Part shown: one piece after another, positions 1-8,619 of the stretch
Position numbering within the stretch: the first letter of the stretch is position 1
Layout of the letters: each line of letters opens with the position of its first letter
NCBI RefSeq assembly: GCF_019396345.1
Contig: NZ_JAHKRM010000001.1
Span: 558,001 to 622,000, forward strand
Reading direction: 5' to 3'
Origin: Nonomuraea guangzhouensis
GTDB lineage: Bacteria; Actinomycetota; Actinomycetes; Streptosporangiales; Streptosporangiaceae
Length of the DNA stretch: 64,000 bases
The notes under the pieces: generated by a model
Told to the model about the DNA's origin: nothing
Database searches by the model: none
The model's input: only the letters and a program-made list of their open reading frames with translations
Program-made: the position numbers and the translations under genes

Positions 1-161
1 CCGCCCTCACCACGGTGGAGCTGCCCGCGGCGGAGATCGCCGTGTCCGCCGTGGACCACATGCTCCGGCGGCTGAAGCGGCCGCCGGTGGAGGGGCCCCC
101 GGAGAAGATCCTCTTTCCGCCCCGGCTGGTGGAGCGGGCGTCGAGCGGGGGCGGCAGATGA
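1..161 (+). CDS. LacI/GalR-family repressor, C-terminal end only
   Basis: Only the last 52 codons lie in the window. They read as the tail of a LacI/GalR-type repressor: an amphipathic helix with EIAVSAVDHMLRRL, then ILFPPRLVERASS, the closing strand with the PxLVxRxS pattern usual for the sugar-binding domain. The DNA-binding domain is beyond the left edge. Its TGA overlaps the ATG of the next permease (ATGA), so repressor and transporter are probably co-transcribed and translationally coupled, and the repressor probably controls that transporter. The family call is moderate because only the tail is visible. Confidence 0.65.
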   Translation, partial: ALTTVELPAAEIAVSAVDHMLRRLKRPPVEGPPEKILFPPRLVERASSGGGR

Positions 162-1084
162 CTGCTTTCGTCGGGCGCCGGCTGGCCCAGGCGCTGCTCC
201 AGATCTGGGGCGCCATCACCATCGTCTTCGTCGCCCTCCGGGTGCTGCCCGGCGACCCCGCCGAGCTGATCCTGGGCAGCCAGGCGACATCGGAGCAGCT
301 CGCCGGGCTCCGTGCCCAGCTCGGGCTCGACGACCCGCTGCCGGTCCAGTACCTGCACCATCTCCAGGGTCTCCTGCGCCTCGACTTCGGCCAATCGTGG
401 CGGCAGGGCATGAGCGCTCTCGACGCCTGCCTGGAACGGCTCGGACCGACCCTGGTCCTGTCCGCCTGGGCCATGGTGTTCACCGTGGTGCTGGGCTTCC
501 TCGCGGGCTCCTACGCGGCCCGGCACGCGAACTCCGTGGCCGACCGCCTGATCTCGGTGTCGTCGCTGGTCGGCCAGGCACTGCCGCCCTTCTGGATCGG
601 CATCATGCTCTCGCTGATCTTCGCTCGGGGACTGCAGATCCTGCCCAGCACGGCCGACGGCACGATGGCCGGCCTCCTGCTGCCCGCCTTCACGCTCGCG
701 CTCCCGTTCGTCGGGTGGCTGGGCCGCCTGGTGCGGACGGGGGTGCTGGAGGAGATGAACCAGGACTACGTCCGTACGGCCCGCGCCAAGGGGATGAGCG
801 ACGGCGTCGTGTTCTACATCCACGTCCTGCGCAACACCCTGGTCCCGGTGGTGACCATGCTGGGCCTGCTCATGGGCAACTTCATCGCCAACGGCGTCAT
901 CGTCGAGGTGGTCTTCGCCTGGCCCGGGATCGGCAGGCTGCTCGTGGACTCCATCACCTTCCGCGACTACGCCGTGGTCGAGGCCGTCCTGACCGTGATC
1001 ACGGTCTGCTACATCACGCTCAACCTGCTGGTCGACGTGCTCTACGGCTACCTCGACCCCAGGATCCAGTTGGAGAACGCATGA
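158..1084 (+). CDS. Opp/Dpp-type ABC transporter permease (DppB-like)
   Basis: A 308-residue inner-membrane permease of the oligopeptide/dipeptide class. It opens with a short cytoplasmic end and a membrane helix followed by the signature RVLPGDPAELILG seen in DppB/OppB N-termini. The ATPase-contacting EAA-like loop is near residues 205-215 (YVRTARAKGM), with five further hydrophobic segments. The end LVDVLYGYLDPRIQLE is typical of the family. It overlaps the repressor upstream and the second permease downstream by four bases each (ATGA). The transported substrate cannot be read from the sequence. Dpp-type systems next to LacI repressors often import oligosaccharides, so a sugar oligomer is as likely as a peptide. 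No substrate-binding protein gene lies in the visible part of the operon. Confidence 0.93.
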   Translation: MTAFVGRRLAQALLQIWGAITIVFVALRVLPGDPAELILGSQATSEQLAGLRAQLGLDDPLPVQYLHHLQGLLRLDFGQSWRQGMSALDACLERLGPTLVLSAWAMVFTVVLGFLAGSYAARHANSVADRLISVSSLVGQALPPFWIGIMLSLIFARGLQILPSTADGTMAGLLLPAFTLALPFVGWLGRLVRTGVLEEMNQDYVRTARAKGMSDGVVFYIHVLRNTLVPVVTMLGLLMGNFIANGVIVEVVFAWPGIGRLLVDSITFRDYAVVEAVLTVITVCYITLNLLVDVLYGYLDPRIQLENA

Positions 1085-1938
1085 TGCCGCTGAAGCTCCG
1101 CGGCCGGACCGCCGGACTGCCGCCGCGCGCTCACTTCGCCCTCGGGACGGTGCTGGTGTTCGTGGTGGCGGGCGTGCTGGGGCCGCTGCTGGTGCCCTTC
1201 GACGCCGCAGCCACCAGCCCGCCCGACCGGCTGCTGCCGCCCGGGACCCGGCTGTCCGACGGCGCCGTCGCCTGGCTCGGCACCAACCAGGTCGGCCAGG
1301 ACATCCTGGCCGCGGTGCTGGCGGGGATGCGTACCTCGCTGACCGTGGCCCTGGTCACCGTGGTCGTCGCCGGCTCGGTCGGCCTGCTGATGGGGCTGCT
1401 GGCGGGCTACTTCGGCGGCTGGGCCGACGGGGTCATCTCCCGGCTCGGCGACATCCAGCTCGCCTTCCCCAGCCTGCTGCTCGCCATCATGCTGGCCGGC
1501 GTGCTGGGCCCGAGCATGACGAACGTGATCATCGCCCTCGCGGTGACCCGCTGGGTGATCTTCGCCAGGGTGGTACGAGGCTCGGCGCTCGCGGTCCGCG
1601 ACCGGGAGTTCGTGGACTCGGCCCGGGTGATGGGCGCCTCGCACGGGCGGATCCTGATCCACTACATCCTGCCGTCGTGCCTGCCGCCACTGCTGGTGGC
1701 GGCGACCGTGCAGATCGGCCTGACCATGGTCGCCGAGGCCTCGCTGAGCTTCCTCGGCCTCGGTGTTCCGCCCTCCCAGGCCTCCTGGGGCTCGACGATC
1801 GCCCAGGGCCGCGACTACCTGGCGTCGGCGTGGTGGATCGCGGCGGCGCCCGGCGCCGCGCTGGCGCTGGTGGTGGTCAGCATCGGCATCCTCGGTGACC
1901 TGCTCCGCGACGCCTCCGACCCGATGACGGAGCTGTGA
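1081..1938 (+). CDS. Opp/Dpp-type ABC transporter permease (DppC-like)
   Basis: A 285-residue partner permease. After the first membrane helix comes the family hallmark LGTNQVGQDILAAVLAGMRTS (split as WLGTNQVGQDIL and the following turn), which matches the LGTDxxGRDxxSR motif of DppC/OppC. The EAA loop FVDSARVMGASHGRILIHYI is near residues 179-198. The C-terminus [11 protein letters not shown] matches the usual LRDxLDPRL ending. Two start codons are in tandem (1081 and 1084); the first overlaps the stop of the DppB-like gene. Its own stop overlaps the GTG of the first ATPase. It should heterodimerise with the upstream permease. Confidence 0.93.
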   Translation: MMPLKLRGRTAGLPPRAHFALGTVLVFVVAGVLGPLLVPFDAAATSPPDRLLPPGTRLSDGAVAWLGTNQVGQDILAAVLAGMRTSLTVALVTVVVAGSVGLLMGLLAGYFGGWADGVISRLGDIQLAFPSLLLAIMLAGVLGPSMTNVIIALAVTRWVIFARVVRGSALAVRDREFVDSARVMGASHGRILIHYILPSCLPPLLVAATVQIGLTMVAEASLSFLGLGVPPSQASWGSTIAQGRDYLASAWWIAAAPGAALALVVVSIGILGDLLRDASDPMTEL

Positions 1939-2948
1939 CGATGACGCCAGACGTGACCCCGCTGCTGGAGGTCGACGACCTCGCCGTGGAGTTCGACACG
2001 CCGAAGGGGCCGCTCCGGGCGGTCCGAGGGGTGTCCTTCCAGGTCGACGAGGGCGAGACGCTGGCGATCGTCGGCGAGTCCGGCAGCGGCAAGAGCGTGA
2101 CGGCGCAGGCGCTGCTGGGGCTGGTGCCACCGCGGGCCCGCGTCACCGGAGGCCGCGTCGCGATCGAGGGCCGCGACGTCACCGGGCTCTCCGACCGGGA
2201 GTGGCAGCAGTTGCGCGGCGAGCGCATCGCGATGATCTTCCAGGATCCGCTGAGCGCGCTGAACCCGTCGCTGACCGTGGGCTACCAGATCGCCGAGATG
2301 TTCCGCAGGCACCGGGGCCTCGGCCGGGCGGAGTCCCGGCGCCTGGCCACGGAGCTCATGGTCCAGGTGGGCATCCCGGACGCCGCGCGGCGCCTGGACG
2401 ACCATCCGCACCGCTTCTCCGGCGGCATGCGCCAGCGGGTCATGATCGCGATCGCGCTGGCCCTCGACCCCCGCCTGCTCATCGCCGACGAACCCACCAC
2501 CGCCCTCGACGTCACCGTCCAGGCGCAGATCCTGCGGCTGCTGCGGCAGCGCCAGCGGGCCGACCGGCTGGGCATGATCCTCATCAGCCACGATCTCGGG
2601 GTGGTCGCGCGGGCGGCCGACCGGGTGGCGGTGATGTACGCGGGCCGGATCGCCGAGGTGGGCACCGTGGCGCAGGTGTACGAACGTCCCGCGCACCCGT
2701 ACACGCTGGGCCTGATGCGCGCCGTGCCCGCGGTGCGCGACGGCGGCGGCCCGCTGGTGGCGATCGACGGCCAGCCGCCCGATCCGACCGCGCCGCCCGC
2801 CGGCTGCTCCTTCCACCCCCGTTGCCCGTTCGCCCGTGACAGGTGCCGGGAATCCGAGCCCGAACCGCGAGAGGTCGCCCCGGGCCGGGCCAGCGCCTGC
2901 CACTTCGCCGAGGAGGTGATCGCGGGTGTCCACACCGGCGCTCGCTGA
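1935..2948 (+). CDS. Opp/Dpp-type ABC transporter ATPase (DppD-like)
   Basis: A 337-residue nucleotide-binding subunit. Walker A is GESGSGKS near residues 42-49, the signature is FSGGMRQR near 160, Walker B is [12 protein letters not shown] near 180, and the switch histidine is in LISHDLGVV. The C-terminal extension carries the Opp/Dpp cysteine-rich segment ([14 protein letters not shown]), which in this family can bind an iron-sulfur cluster. The GTG at 1935 overlaps the previous stop; an in-frame ATG follows at 1941. The 3' end overlaps the second ATPase by 23 bases, so the two ATPases are translated from one message and should form a heterodimer. Confidence 0.93.
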   Translation: MTMTPDVTPLLEVDDLAVEFDTPKGPLRAVRGVSFQVDEGETLAIVGESGSGKSVTAQALLGLVPPRARVTGGRVAIEGRDVTGLSDREWQQLRGERIAMIFQDPLSALNPSLTVGYQIAEMFRRHRGLGRAESRRLATELMVQVGIPDAARRLDDHPHRFSGGMRQRVMIAIALALDPRLLIADEPTTALDVTVQAQILRLLRQRQRADRLGMILISHDLGVVARAADRVAVMYAGRIAEVGTVAQVYERPAHPYTLGLMRAVPAVRDGGGPLVAIDGQPPDPTAPPAGCSFHPRCPFARDRCRESEPEPREVAPGRASACHFAEEVIAGVHTGAR

Positions 2949-3942
2949 GTCCCGCACCGGCCCGCCTCTGCTGGAGCTGGTCGATCTGGTCACCGCCTAC
3001 CGCCTGCGCGGCGGGCTCGGCCGGGCCGGCGCCGAGGTGCGTGCCGTGGCCGGGGTGAGCCTCGACGTACGGGCCGGGGAGACCGTGGGCCTGGTCGGCG
3101 AGTCCGGCTGCGGCAAGTCCACGATCGCCAGGACCATCGTCGGCCTGGTACGCCCGTCCAGCGGTCAGGTCCTGTTCGAGGGCCGCGACCTGGCGACCCT
3201 GCCGGCCAAGGAACTGCGCGGGCTCCGACAGGACATCCAGCTCGTCTTCCAGGACCCGTACGCCTCGCTCAACCCGCGGATGACCGTCGCCAACCTGATC
3301 AAGGAGGCGTGGCGGATCCATCCGGGGATCGTGCCGCGGGACCGGTGGGACGAGGAGGTGCGGAGCCTGCTGGACCGCGTCGGCCTGCGACCCGAGCACG
3401 CCGGCCGGTATCCGCACCAGTTCTCCGGAGGGCAGCGGCAGCGCATCAGCATCGCCCGCGCGCTGGCCGTACGCCCGCGGCTGATCGTCTGCGACGAGGC
3501 CGTGTCCGCGCTGGACGTGTCGGTCCGGGCGCAGATCCTGAACCTGCTCGAAGAGCTGCGGCGGGACCTGGGGGTCGCCTATCTGTTCATCTCCCACGAT
3601 CTGGGGGTCGTCCACCACATCTGTGACCGGGTCGCGGTGATGTACCTGGGCAAGATCGTCGAGATCGGCGCCAAGGAGAGCGTCTACCTGCGGCCGTCGC
3701 ACCCGTACACGCGGGCTCTGCTGTCGGCGGCGCCGAGCCTGGACGACTGGCGGGACGGCGGGCGGCAGGAGATCGTCCTGAGCGGAGATGTTCCTTCGCC
3801 GTTGAACCCGCCGTCAGGCTGCCGTTTCCGCACCCGCTGCCGGCTGGCCCAGGATCGATGCCGCGACGAGGAGCCGGTGCTGCTCGACCGCGGCACCGCC
3901 CACCCCGTGGCCTGCCATTTCCCCGAGACCGACCCGTCCTGA
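2926..3942 (+). CDS. Opp/Dpp-type ABC transporter ATPase (DppF-like)
   Basis: A 338-residue second ATPase starting at GTG inside the end of the DppD-like gene. Walker A is GESGCGKST, the signature is FSGGQRQR, Walker B is [14 protein letters not shown] and the switch region is [12 protein letters not shown]. It has the same C-terminal cysteine segment ([14 protein letters not shown]). The ATP sites look canonical in both subunits. It is the last gene of the transporter unit; 52 bases separate it from the next start. As is common for Dpp systems in actinomycetes, the binding protein is not encoded in the visible part of the operon and may lie upstream of the window. Confidence 0.93.
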   Translation: MSTPALAESRTGPPLLELVDLVTAYRLRGGLGRAGAEVRAVAGVSLDVRAGETVGLVGESGCGKSTIARTIVGLVRPSSGQVLFEGRDLATLPAKELRGLRQDIQLVFQDPYASLNPRMTVANLIKEAWRIHPGIVPRDRWDEEVRSLLDRVGLRPEHAGRYPHQFSGGQRQRISIARALAVRPRLIVCDEAVSALDVSVRAQILNLLEELRRDLGVAYLFISHDLGVVHHICDRVAVMYLGKIVEIGAKESVYLRPSHPYTRALLSAAPSLDDWRDGGRQEIVLSGDVPSPLNPPSGCRFRTRCRLAQDRCRDEEPVLLDRGTAHPVACHFPETDPS

Positions 3943-3994
3943 CGACCCCCCCGGCGGACGGCTCGGCTCCGTCCGCCTCGTGAAGGAGCGATCG

Positions 3995-5254
3995 ATGTCG
4001 AACCGATTCCTGTCCGCCCTGGTGGGGGTCGCCGTACTGGCCGCCACGCTGGCCGGGGGCGGCCCAGCCGCGGCCGGCGTGGCGGTGGCCGCGGGCAGCC
4101 CGACCGCGACCACGCCGGCCGTGGGCGGTCCGGCGGTGGGCGGTCCGGCCTCGGCCAGCGCCGCCACCTGCGCGGACGCGCCGGACGCGCCGGTCACCAA
4201 GGGCGCGGTCTTCAACGACCCCGTGGGAGGCGACGCGGCCGCCATCGTCCGGCGTCTCTGCGGCCTGATCCACCAGACCCCGGCCGGCGCCCGGATCCAG
4301 GTCGCCCACTTCGTCATGTCCGGCCAGGCGGGCACGGACTTCGCCGGCGAGCTGATCAAGGCGCATCAGCGCGGGGTCGAGGTGCGGGTGATCCTGGACG
4401 GCGACGCGCGCGGCGCGACCGTGGCGTCGCAGTTGTCGGCCGCACTCGGCACGGACATCTCCGCGGGCTCCTGGCTGCACGTCTGCACCGGCCCGCCGTC
4501 GGGCGGCACGGCGGCCTGCATCGGCAGCAAGGGCCAGCACAACAAGTTCTACCTGTTCTCGCGGACCGGCGGCGCCTCCGACGTGGTGGTGCAGTCGTCG
4601 GCCAACCTCACCGACCTGAACTCCTCGACGTACTGGAACAACGCGGTCGTCCTCCCCGGCGACAAGCAGTTGTACCGGGCGTACGACAGCTACTTCCAGG
4701 ATCTGGCGGCGGAGCGGAAGAACCCGGACTACTACCGCATCACCACGACCCGTTCCGGCCGGGTCTGGTTCTTCCCCCGCGCCGGGACGGACGTCACCAC
4801 CGACACCGTCGCCGAGAACCTCGGCAAGGTCCGCTGCACTCCCGGCACGAAGATCCGCGTCGGCATGTCGGAATGGGACACCTACCGCATCGCCATCCCC
4901 CAGAAGCTACGCGCGCTGGCCGCCCAGGGCTGCTCGGTCAAGATCGTCTACGGCATCATGGACGACGAGGTCAAGCAGTTGCTGCTGGCCGAGCCCCGGA
5001 TCGAGCTGCGCACCCTGGGCACCGGTGACGCGCTGCCCGGCCGGATCCACTCCAAGTACCTGCTCGTCGAGGGCTCCTTCGCCGACGACGCCCACGCGCA
5101 CGTGGTGCTGACGGGCAGCCACAACTACATCGAGACCTCGCTCCGCCGCAACGACGAGACCCTGCTGCGGCTCACCGACCCGGACATGTACCGCCAGTAC
5201 GTCGCCAACTTCGAGCGACTGCGCACGGTCGCACCCCTGGCCTCCACGACCTGA
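3995..5254 (+). CDS. Secreted phospholipase-D-like protein
   Basis: A 419-residue protein with a Sec signal peptide (MSNRFLSALVGVAVLAATLA...). It has two half-sites of the PLD/cardiolipin-synthase superfamily: HNKFYLFS (His182, Lys184) with SSANL and N residues downstream, and HSKYLLVEG (His352, Lys354) followed by GSHNY. The Asp of the first HxK(x)4D motif is replaced by Ser, so the first half is not a textbook HKD. The expected reaction is phosphodiester hydrolysis or transfer outside the cell; phospholipid or nucleic acid substrates are both possible. The ATG at 3995 is preferred over an in-frame GTG at 3980 because GAAGGAG lies seven bases before it. It may be co-transcribed with the ABC operon but shows no functional link. 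Confidence 0.85.
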   Translation: MSNRFLSALVGVAVLAATLAGGGPAAAGVAVAAGSPTATTPAVGGPAVGGPASASAATCADAPDAPVTKGAVFNDPVGGDAAAIVRRLCGLIHQTPAGARIQVAHFVMSGQAGTDFAGELIKAHQRGVEVRVILDGDARGATVASQLSAALGTDISAGSWLHVCTGPPSGGTAACIGSKGQHNKFYLFSRTGGASDVVVQSSANLTDLNSSTYWNNAVVLPGDKQLYRAYDSYFQDLAAERKNPDYYRITTTRSGRVWFFPRAGTDVTTDTVAENLGKVRCTPGTKIRVGMSEWDTYRIAIPQKLRALAAQGCSVKIVYGIMDDEVKQLLLAEPRIELRTLGTGDALPGRIHSKYLLVEGSFADDAHAHVVLTGSHNYIETSLRRNDETLLRLTDPDMYRQYVANFERLRTVAPLASTT

Positions 5255-5413
5255 CCCCCGCCCCACCCCACCTCGCGCCTCCCGCCCCGCGCCCCTCGCC
5301 ACCAGACCGCCCCTCGCCACCCCGCAGGCGATCACCGCTCCGCCAACCTGGGGGTGGCCCGAGGGTCCGGGGGTGCTCCAGCCCGGAGATCCCGGGGGGT
5401 GGCCCGAGCCCGG

Positions 5414-5473
5414 AGGTCCGGACGCGGGAGGTCCGGACGCGGGAGGTCCGGACGCGGGACATTCGAGCGCGGG
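5414..5473. repeat. Tandem 15-bp direct repeat
   Basis: Three exact head-to-tail copies of AGGTCCGGACGCGGG (5414-5428, 5429-5443, 5444-5458) are followed by a degenerate fourth (5459-5473) and the start of a fifth. The array lies just beyond the stop codon of the LanC-like gene (TAG at 5483-5485, minus strand) and 160 bases past the PLD-like stop, in the gap between two convergent genes. Each unit contains the palindrome TCCGGA. It could be a slippage-prone minisatellite or part of a 3' end structure. Confidence 0.9.
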
Positions 5474-5482
5474 ACGTCCGGG

Positions 5483-6988
5483 CTATGCCGGGTCGTTGCC
5501 CTTGTTCAGGCGGTGCGCGGGGACGGGGATGGCCGGGAACGGGTTGTCGGGGAGCAGGATCACGCGGCGGGCCTGGTCGCCCTGCAGGGCCGCGTCCAGG
5601 TGCAGGAGCGCCGCGCCGATGCCCGCCGCGCCGACCATGTAGCCCGTGTCCGCCGACACCTCGCCGGGACGCAGCCGCCGATACGCCTGGTACCACCGCA
5701 GTCCGCGCCCGTCGTGGTCGACCGCGCGGCCGATCAGGTGCTCGGCCAGCACCCCGGCGAAGTCCAGGTACGACTTGCGCCCCGTCGCCGCCCACAGCCC
5801 GACGAACAGCTCCACCAGCCCGGCCGTGCCGCAGCACTGGCAGGAGACGTTCCAGAACCCGGGGGTGCGCCGGTGCGGGACGCCGCTCTCCACGATGCCG
5901 TGCGCCAGCCGCTCGCACCAGGCCAGGTCGTCGGCCTCCCCCGTGACCCGGTACAGCTCGTAGAACAGCCGCGCCACCCCGGCCGAGCCCGAACAGAAGC
6001 CCAGGTAGTGCAGCCCCCGGCCCTGCGGCACGTGGTGCGGCACGGCGGCGCACCGCCCGGCCACGACGCTGACCATCCGGACGAAGCCGGCCCCTCGGCG
6101 CGCCGCGTCGAGGAAGAGCGGGTCGCCGGTGATGCCGTACAGGCGGGCGAGCAGGAACGCCGTGCCCGCCGTACCGGACAGGAAGCCCGGCGTGACAGCG
6201 TCCACCGGCAGATCGGCCCGGCCACCGGCCACGTCGCCGAGCCTCCCCGGCAGGTCGGCGGAGTCGCCGGGCCAGATCTCCCCGTCCGCCAGGCTCCCAC
6301 CGCCGGACCAGGTCTGCCCGCCTGGCAGGCTCCCGCCGCCGAATCCGGCCGGCGGGCACCCGTCGTCGAGCGGCCCGAACCGGTGGCCGGGAACGGCCAG
6401 GCGGGCGATGCGGGCCCCCGCCTCGACAGCGAGGTCCAGGTAGGCGGGTACGCCGAGCATCGAGGACGCGTGCAGCAGGCCGAGCACCACGCCGCCGTCG
6501 CCGCTCTGCGCGGGATCCCGCGACCAGCCGGGGCCACCGTCGAGGGGGCGGGCGGAGCGGACGATCCGGTCGGCAGCGGCCACGGCGGCCTCCTCGAACC
6601 GGCCGTCCCCGAGCACCCAGCCGGCCTCGGCGAGCGCGACCACGGTGCCGGACAGCCCGTGATAGAGCGACAGGCTGGTCTGCTTCCCCCACGTCTCGGC
6701 GAGATAGCCGGCGCCCGCGCGGGCGTCGTCCAGGTACGCCTCGTGGCCCGTCGCGGCGGCGAGCTCCAGGAAGAACAGCACGATGCCCGCCGCCCCCGCG
6801 TAGAGCGAGGCCGGTTCGGGAGCGAGGGCCGACTTGCCCCGGGGGTCGGGGTTGGCCCGCCAGTGCCGGCCGCGCTCGTCGTCGACGGCCGCGGACCGAA
6901 TCCAGCGGCCGGCCATGATGGCGGCGTTCAGCGGCGTCTCAGCACGCTCGCTCGATGAGCGCGTCCGATCCAAGCTCATGCGCTTCAT
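5483..6988 (-). CDS. Orphan LanC-like zinc protein (CCG type)
   Basis: About 501 residues with the repeated hydrophobic GxxG loops of the LanC alpha/alpha barrel: SLYAGAAG, LYHGLSG, FLSGTAG, FCSGSAG, QCCGTAG, YMVGAAG. Zinc ligands appear to be Cys332, Cys385 and Cys386. The usual Cys-His-Gly is therefore Cys-Cys-Gly, the variant known from three-cysteine LanM/LanC enzymes. LanC enzymes add cysteine thiols to dehydrated Ser/Thr to form lanthionine; LanC-like proteins without partners may modify other electrophiles. No dehydratase or precursor peptide gene is nearby, so the substrate is unknown. Residues about 208-262 form a Gly/Pro-rich insert with repeated GGSL units that is absent from typical members. 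Start is uncertain: ATGs at 7000, 6988 and 6979 are in frame and none has a strong ribosome site. Confidence 0.82.
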   Translation of the reverse strand: MKRMSLDRTRSSSERAETPLNAAIMAGRWIRSAAVDDERGRHWRANPDPRGKSALAPEPASLYAGAAGIVLFFLELAAATGHEAYLDDARAGAGYLAETWGKQTSLSLYHGLSGTVVALAEAGWVLGDGRFEEAAVAAADRIVRSARPLDGGPGWSRDPAQSGDGGVVLGLLHASSMLGVPAYLDLAVEAGARIARLAVPGHRFGPLDDGCPPAGFGGGSLPGGQTWSGGGSLADGEIWPGDSADLPGRLGDVAGGRADLPVDAVTPGFLSGTAGTAFLLARLYGITGDPLFLDAARRGAGFVRMVSVVAGRCAAVPHHVPQGRGLHYLGFCSGSAGVARLFYELYRVTGEADDLAWCERLAHGIVESGVPHRRTPGFWNVSCQCCGTAGLVELFVGLWAATGRKSYLDFAGVLAEHLIGRAVDHDGRGLRWYQAYRRLRPGEVSADTGYMVGAAGIGAALLHLDAALQGDQARRVILLPDNPFPAIPVPAHRLNKGNDPA

Positions 6989-7032
6989 TATCCCACACAT
7001 TTGGTAGGAAATTAAGGGTTGTCGACGAAACC

Positions 7033-7692
7033 TCACGCCTCCGGGGCCAGGATGGCGATGGCGGTCAAGATCAGGCCGTCGCCGGTCATCCACCGGCCGG
7101 TGAAGCCACCCAGCCGCCGCCCCTGCCAGCGGGGCCCGAGAACCAGCAGGTGCGCGCTGAACGTACGCCGCACCGGGTCCACCGAGATCCGCGCGTCCTG
7201 GAAGTCGAGCCACCGCTGCGCCAGCGGGAACCACGCTTTGTACACCGTCTCCTTGGCGCTGAACAGCAGCCGGTCCCAGCACACCGCCGGATGCTCGGCG
7301 GCGAGGCGGCGGAGCATCTCGCGCTCCTGCGGCAGCGAGACGGCCTCCACGACGCCTTCGGCGAGCGGCTCGTTGGGCTCGCCGTCGATGCCGATCGTCC
7401 CCACGGCCTGGGCGAGCGCGGCGGCCCGGTAGCCGGCGCAGTGGGTGATGCTCCCGATGACGCCCAGCGGCCACAGCGGCTCGCCGCGCAGCCCCGACAG
7501 CACGGGCACCGGCGCGATGCCCAGGCGCTCCATCGCCTTCCTGGCACACAGCCGCGCCGTCGTGAACTCCCTGCGCCGCTTCTCCACCGCCCGCTTGATC
7601 AGCTGTTCCTCCTCCGGGAAGAGCATCGTCCCGGGCGGGTCTTCGAAGGTGTCGTACGCCTCGACCGTCGCGGGGAGGATCTGCTCGATCAT
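7033..7692 (-). CDS. pptT: 4'-phosphopantetheinyl transferase (PptT-like)
   Basis: A 219-residue Sfp/PptT-class enzyme that moves 4'-phosphopantetheine from coenzyme A onto a serine of acyl, peptidyl or aryl carrier proteins, activating polyketide, non-ribosomal peptide and fatty acid synthases. Visible motifs: GSITHCAGYRAA near residues 80-90, the magnesium-binding GIDGEP at 101-106 (Asp103, Glu105) and FSAKETVYKAWFP near 144-156 with the catalytic KExxxK. Length matches mycobacterial PptT. The ATG at 7692 has GGAGTGAAG directly upstream and lies two bases past the stop of the metallophosphoesterase gene, so the two are one operon. It is the only carrier-protein activating enzyme in the window, and no carrier-protein genes are nearby. 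Confidence 0.9.
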   Translation of the reverse strand: MIEQILPATVEAYDTFEDPPGTMLFPEEEQLIKRAVEKRRREFTTARLCARKAMERLGIAPVPVLSGLRGEPLWPLGVIGSITHCAGYRAAALAQAVGTIGIDGEPNEPLAEGVVEAVSLPQEREMLRRLAAEHPAVCWDRLLFSAKETVYKAWFPLAQRWLDFQDARISVDPVRRTFSAHLLVLGPRWQGRRLGGFTGRWMTGDGLILTAIAILAPEA

Positions 7693-7694
7693 CT

Positions 7695-8549
7695 TCACTC
7701 CGGGGCTGGAAGTATGGTCCTGACCGGGCCGCCGGTGCGTTTGCGCGGGCCCCACTCGCGCGGGTAGCCCAGAGAGACCTCTTCGAAGCGCACACCGTCG
7801 TGGTACGTCGTGCGAGGGATGTGCAGGTGTCCGTAGACGACCGCGACCGCGTCATAGAGCAGGTGCCAGTCGGCGGTCGCCTCGGTCCCGCACCACAGGG
7901 CGAACTCCGGGTGCCGCAGGATCAGAGTCGGCTCGCGGACGAGCGGATAGTGGTTGACGAGGACGGTCGGCAGGCGCGGATCCCGCTCGCCGAGGCGGCG
8001 CCTGGTCTCCGCGAGCCGCGCCCGGCACCAGGCGTCGCGCGTCGGGTACGGGTCGGGGTGCAGCAGATACTCGTCCGTACAGACGACGCCCGCCTCGTGT
8101 GCCCGTTGCAGCGCCGGCCACTTGCCCTGGCCGTTCGCGCCGAAGGTGTAGTCGTACAGCAGGAACAGCGGCGCGACGGTCACCGGACCGCCGAGCCCGC
8201 GCCAGATCGGATAAGGATCCTCCGGCGTCAGCACGCCGAGGCCCCGGCACATCTCCACCAAGGCGAGGTAGCGGTGCTCGCCCCGCAACTGGACCGGATC
8301 CTCGCGCGGTGTCCACAACTCGTGGTTGCCCGGCGCCCAGACGACCGCGGCGAACCGGCCCTTGAGCAGCGTCAGCGCCCATTCGATGTCGGCGAACCGC
8401 TCCGCGACATCTCCCGCGATCAGCAGCCAGTCGTCGTCCGAGGACGGCAAGATCTTCTCGACGACGGCTCTGTTGTCGGGGAAGGCCACATGGAGGTCGC
8501 TGACCGCCAGTAATCGCCCACCGCCCCAGCCTCCATGGACCACCAGCAC
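7695..8549 (-). CDS. pptH: Metallophosphoesterase, likely phosphopantetheinyl hydrolase (PptH-like)
   Basis: A 284-residue calcineurin-like phosphoesterase with all metal-binding motifs: SDLHV, GDVAERF, GNHE, NHYP and GHLH. It sits immediately upstream of the phosphopantetheinyl transferase with a two-base gap. In Mycobacterium tuberculosis the equivalent neighbours are PptT (Rv2794c) and PptH (Rv2795c), where PptH removes phosphopantetheine from carrier proteins and opposes PptT. The same role is inferred here from synteny and family. The start is uncertain: GTG at 8549 gives the N-terminus before LLAVSDLHV, with GTG 8543 also possible. A TTA codon (complement of 8511-8513) falls just before the first metal motif, which could make translation depend on a bldA-type tRNA. 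Confidence 0.85.
   Translation of the reverse strand: MLVVHGGWGGGRLLAVSDLHVAFPDNRAVVEKILPSSDDDWLLIAGDVAERFADIEWALTLLKGRFAAVVWAPGNHELWTPREDPVQLRGEHRYLALVEMCRGLGVLTPEDPYPIWRGLGGPVTVAPLFLLYDYTFGANGQGKWPALQRAHEAGVVCTDEYLLHPDPYPTRDAWCRARLAETRRRLGERDPRLPTVLVNHYPLVREPTLILRHPEFALWCGTEATADWHLLYDAVAVVYGHLHIPRTTYHDGVRFEEVSLGYPREWGPRKRTGGPVRTILPAPE
8511..8513 (-). promoter_or_regulatory. Rare TTA leucine codon near the start of the metallophosphoesterase
   Basis: The codon reading GGG CGA TTA CTG GCG encodes the Leu pair before AVSDLH. TTA is very rare in such GC-rich genomes. In Streptomyces it is decoded only by the bldA tRNA and delays expression to development or secondary metabolism. Because it sits at about codon 13, it would gate the phosphoesterase and, by coupling, perhaps the transferase. 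Regulation by this codon in the present organism is an inference. Confidence 0.5.
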
Positions 8550-8619
8550 AGCCTATACAGCGTCGCCCCACGGGCAAGAAGGTGAAGAGCATCACCTTTT
8601 GTCCGATGCCGCGCTTGCA

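Noticed and set aside
5354..6958. A 534-codon open frame on the plus strand opposite the LanC-like gene
   Set aside because: It is the reverse of a clear LanC-type protein; its translation is low-complexity, Arg/Pro/Gly-rich and has no family features. High GC keeps antisense frames open.
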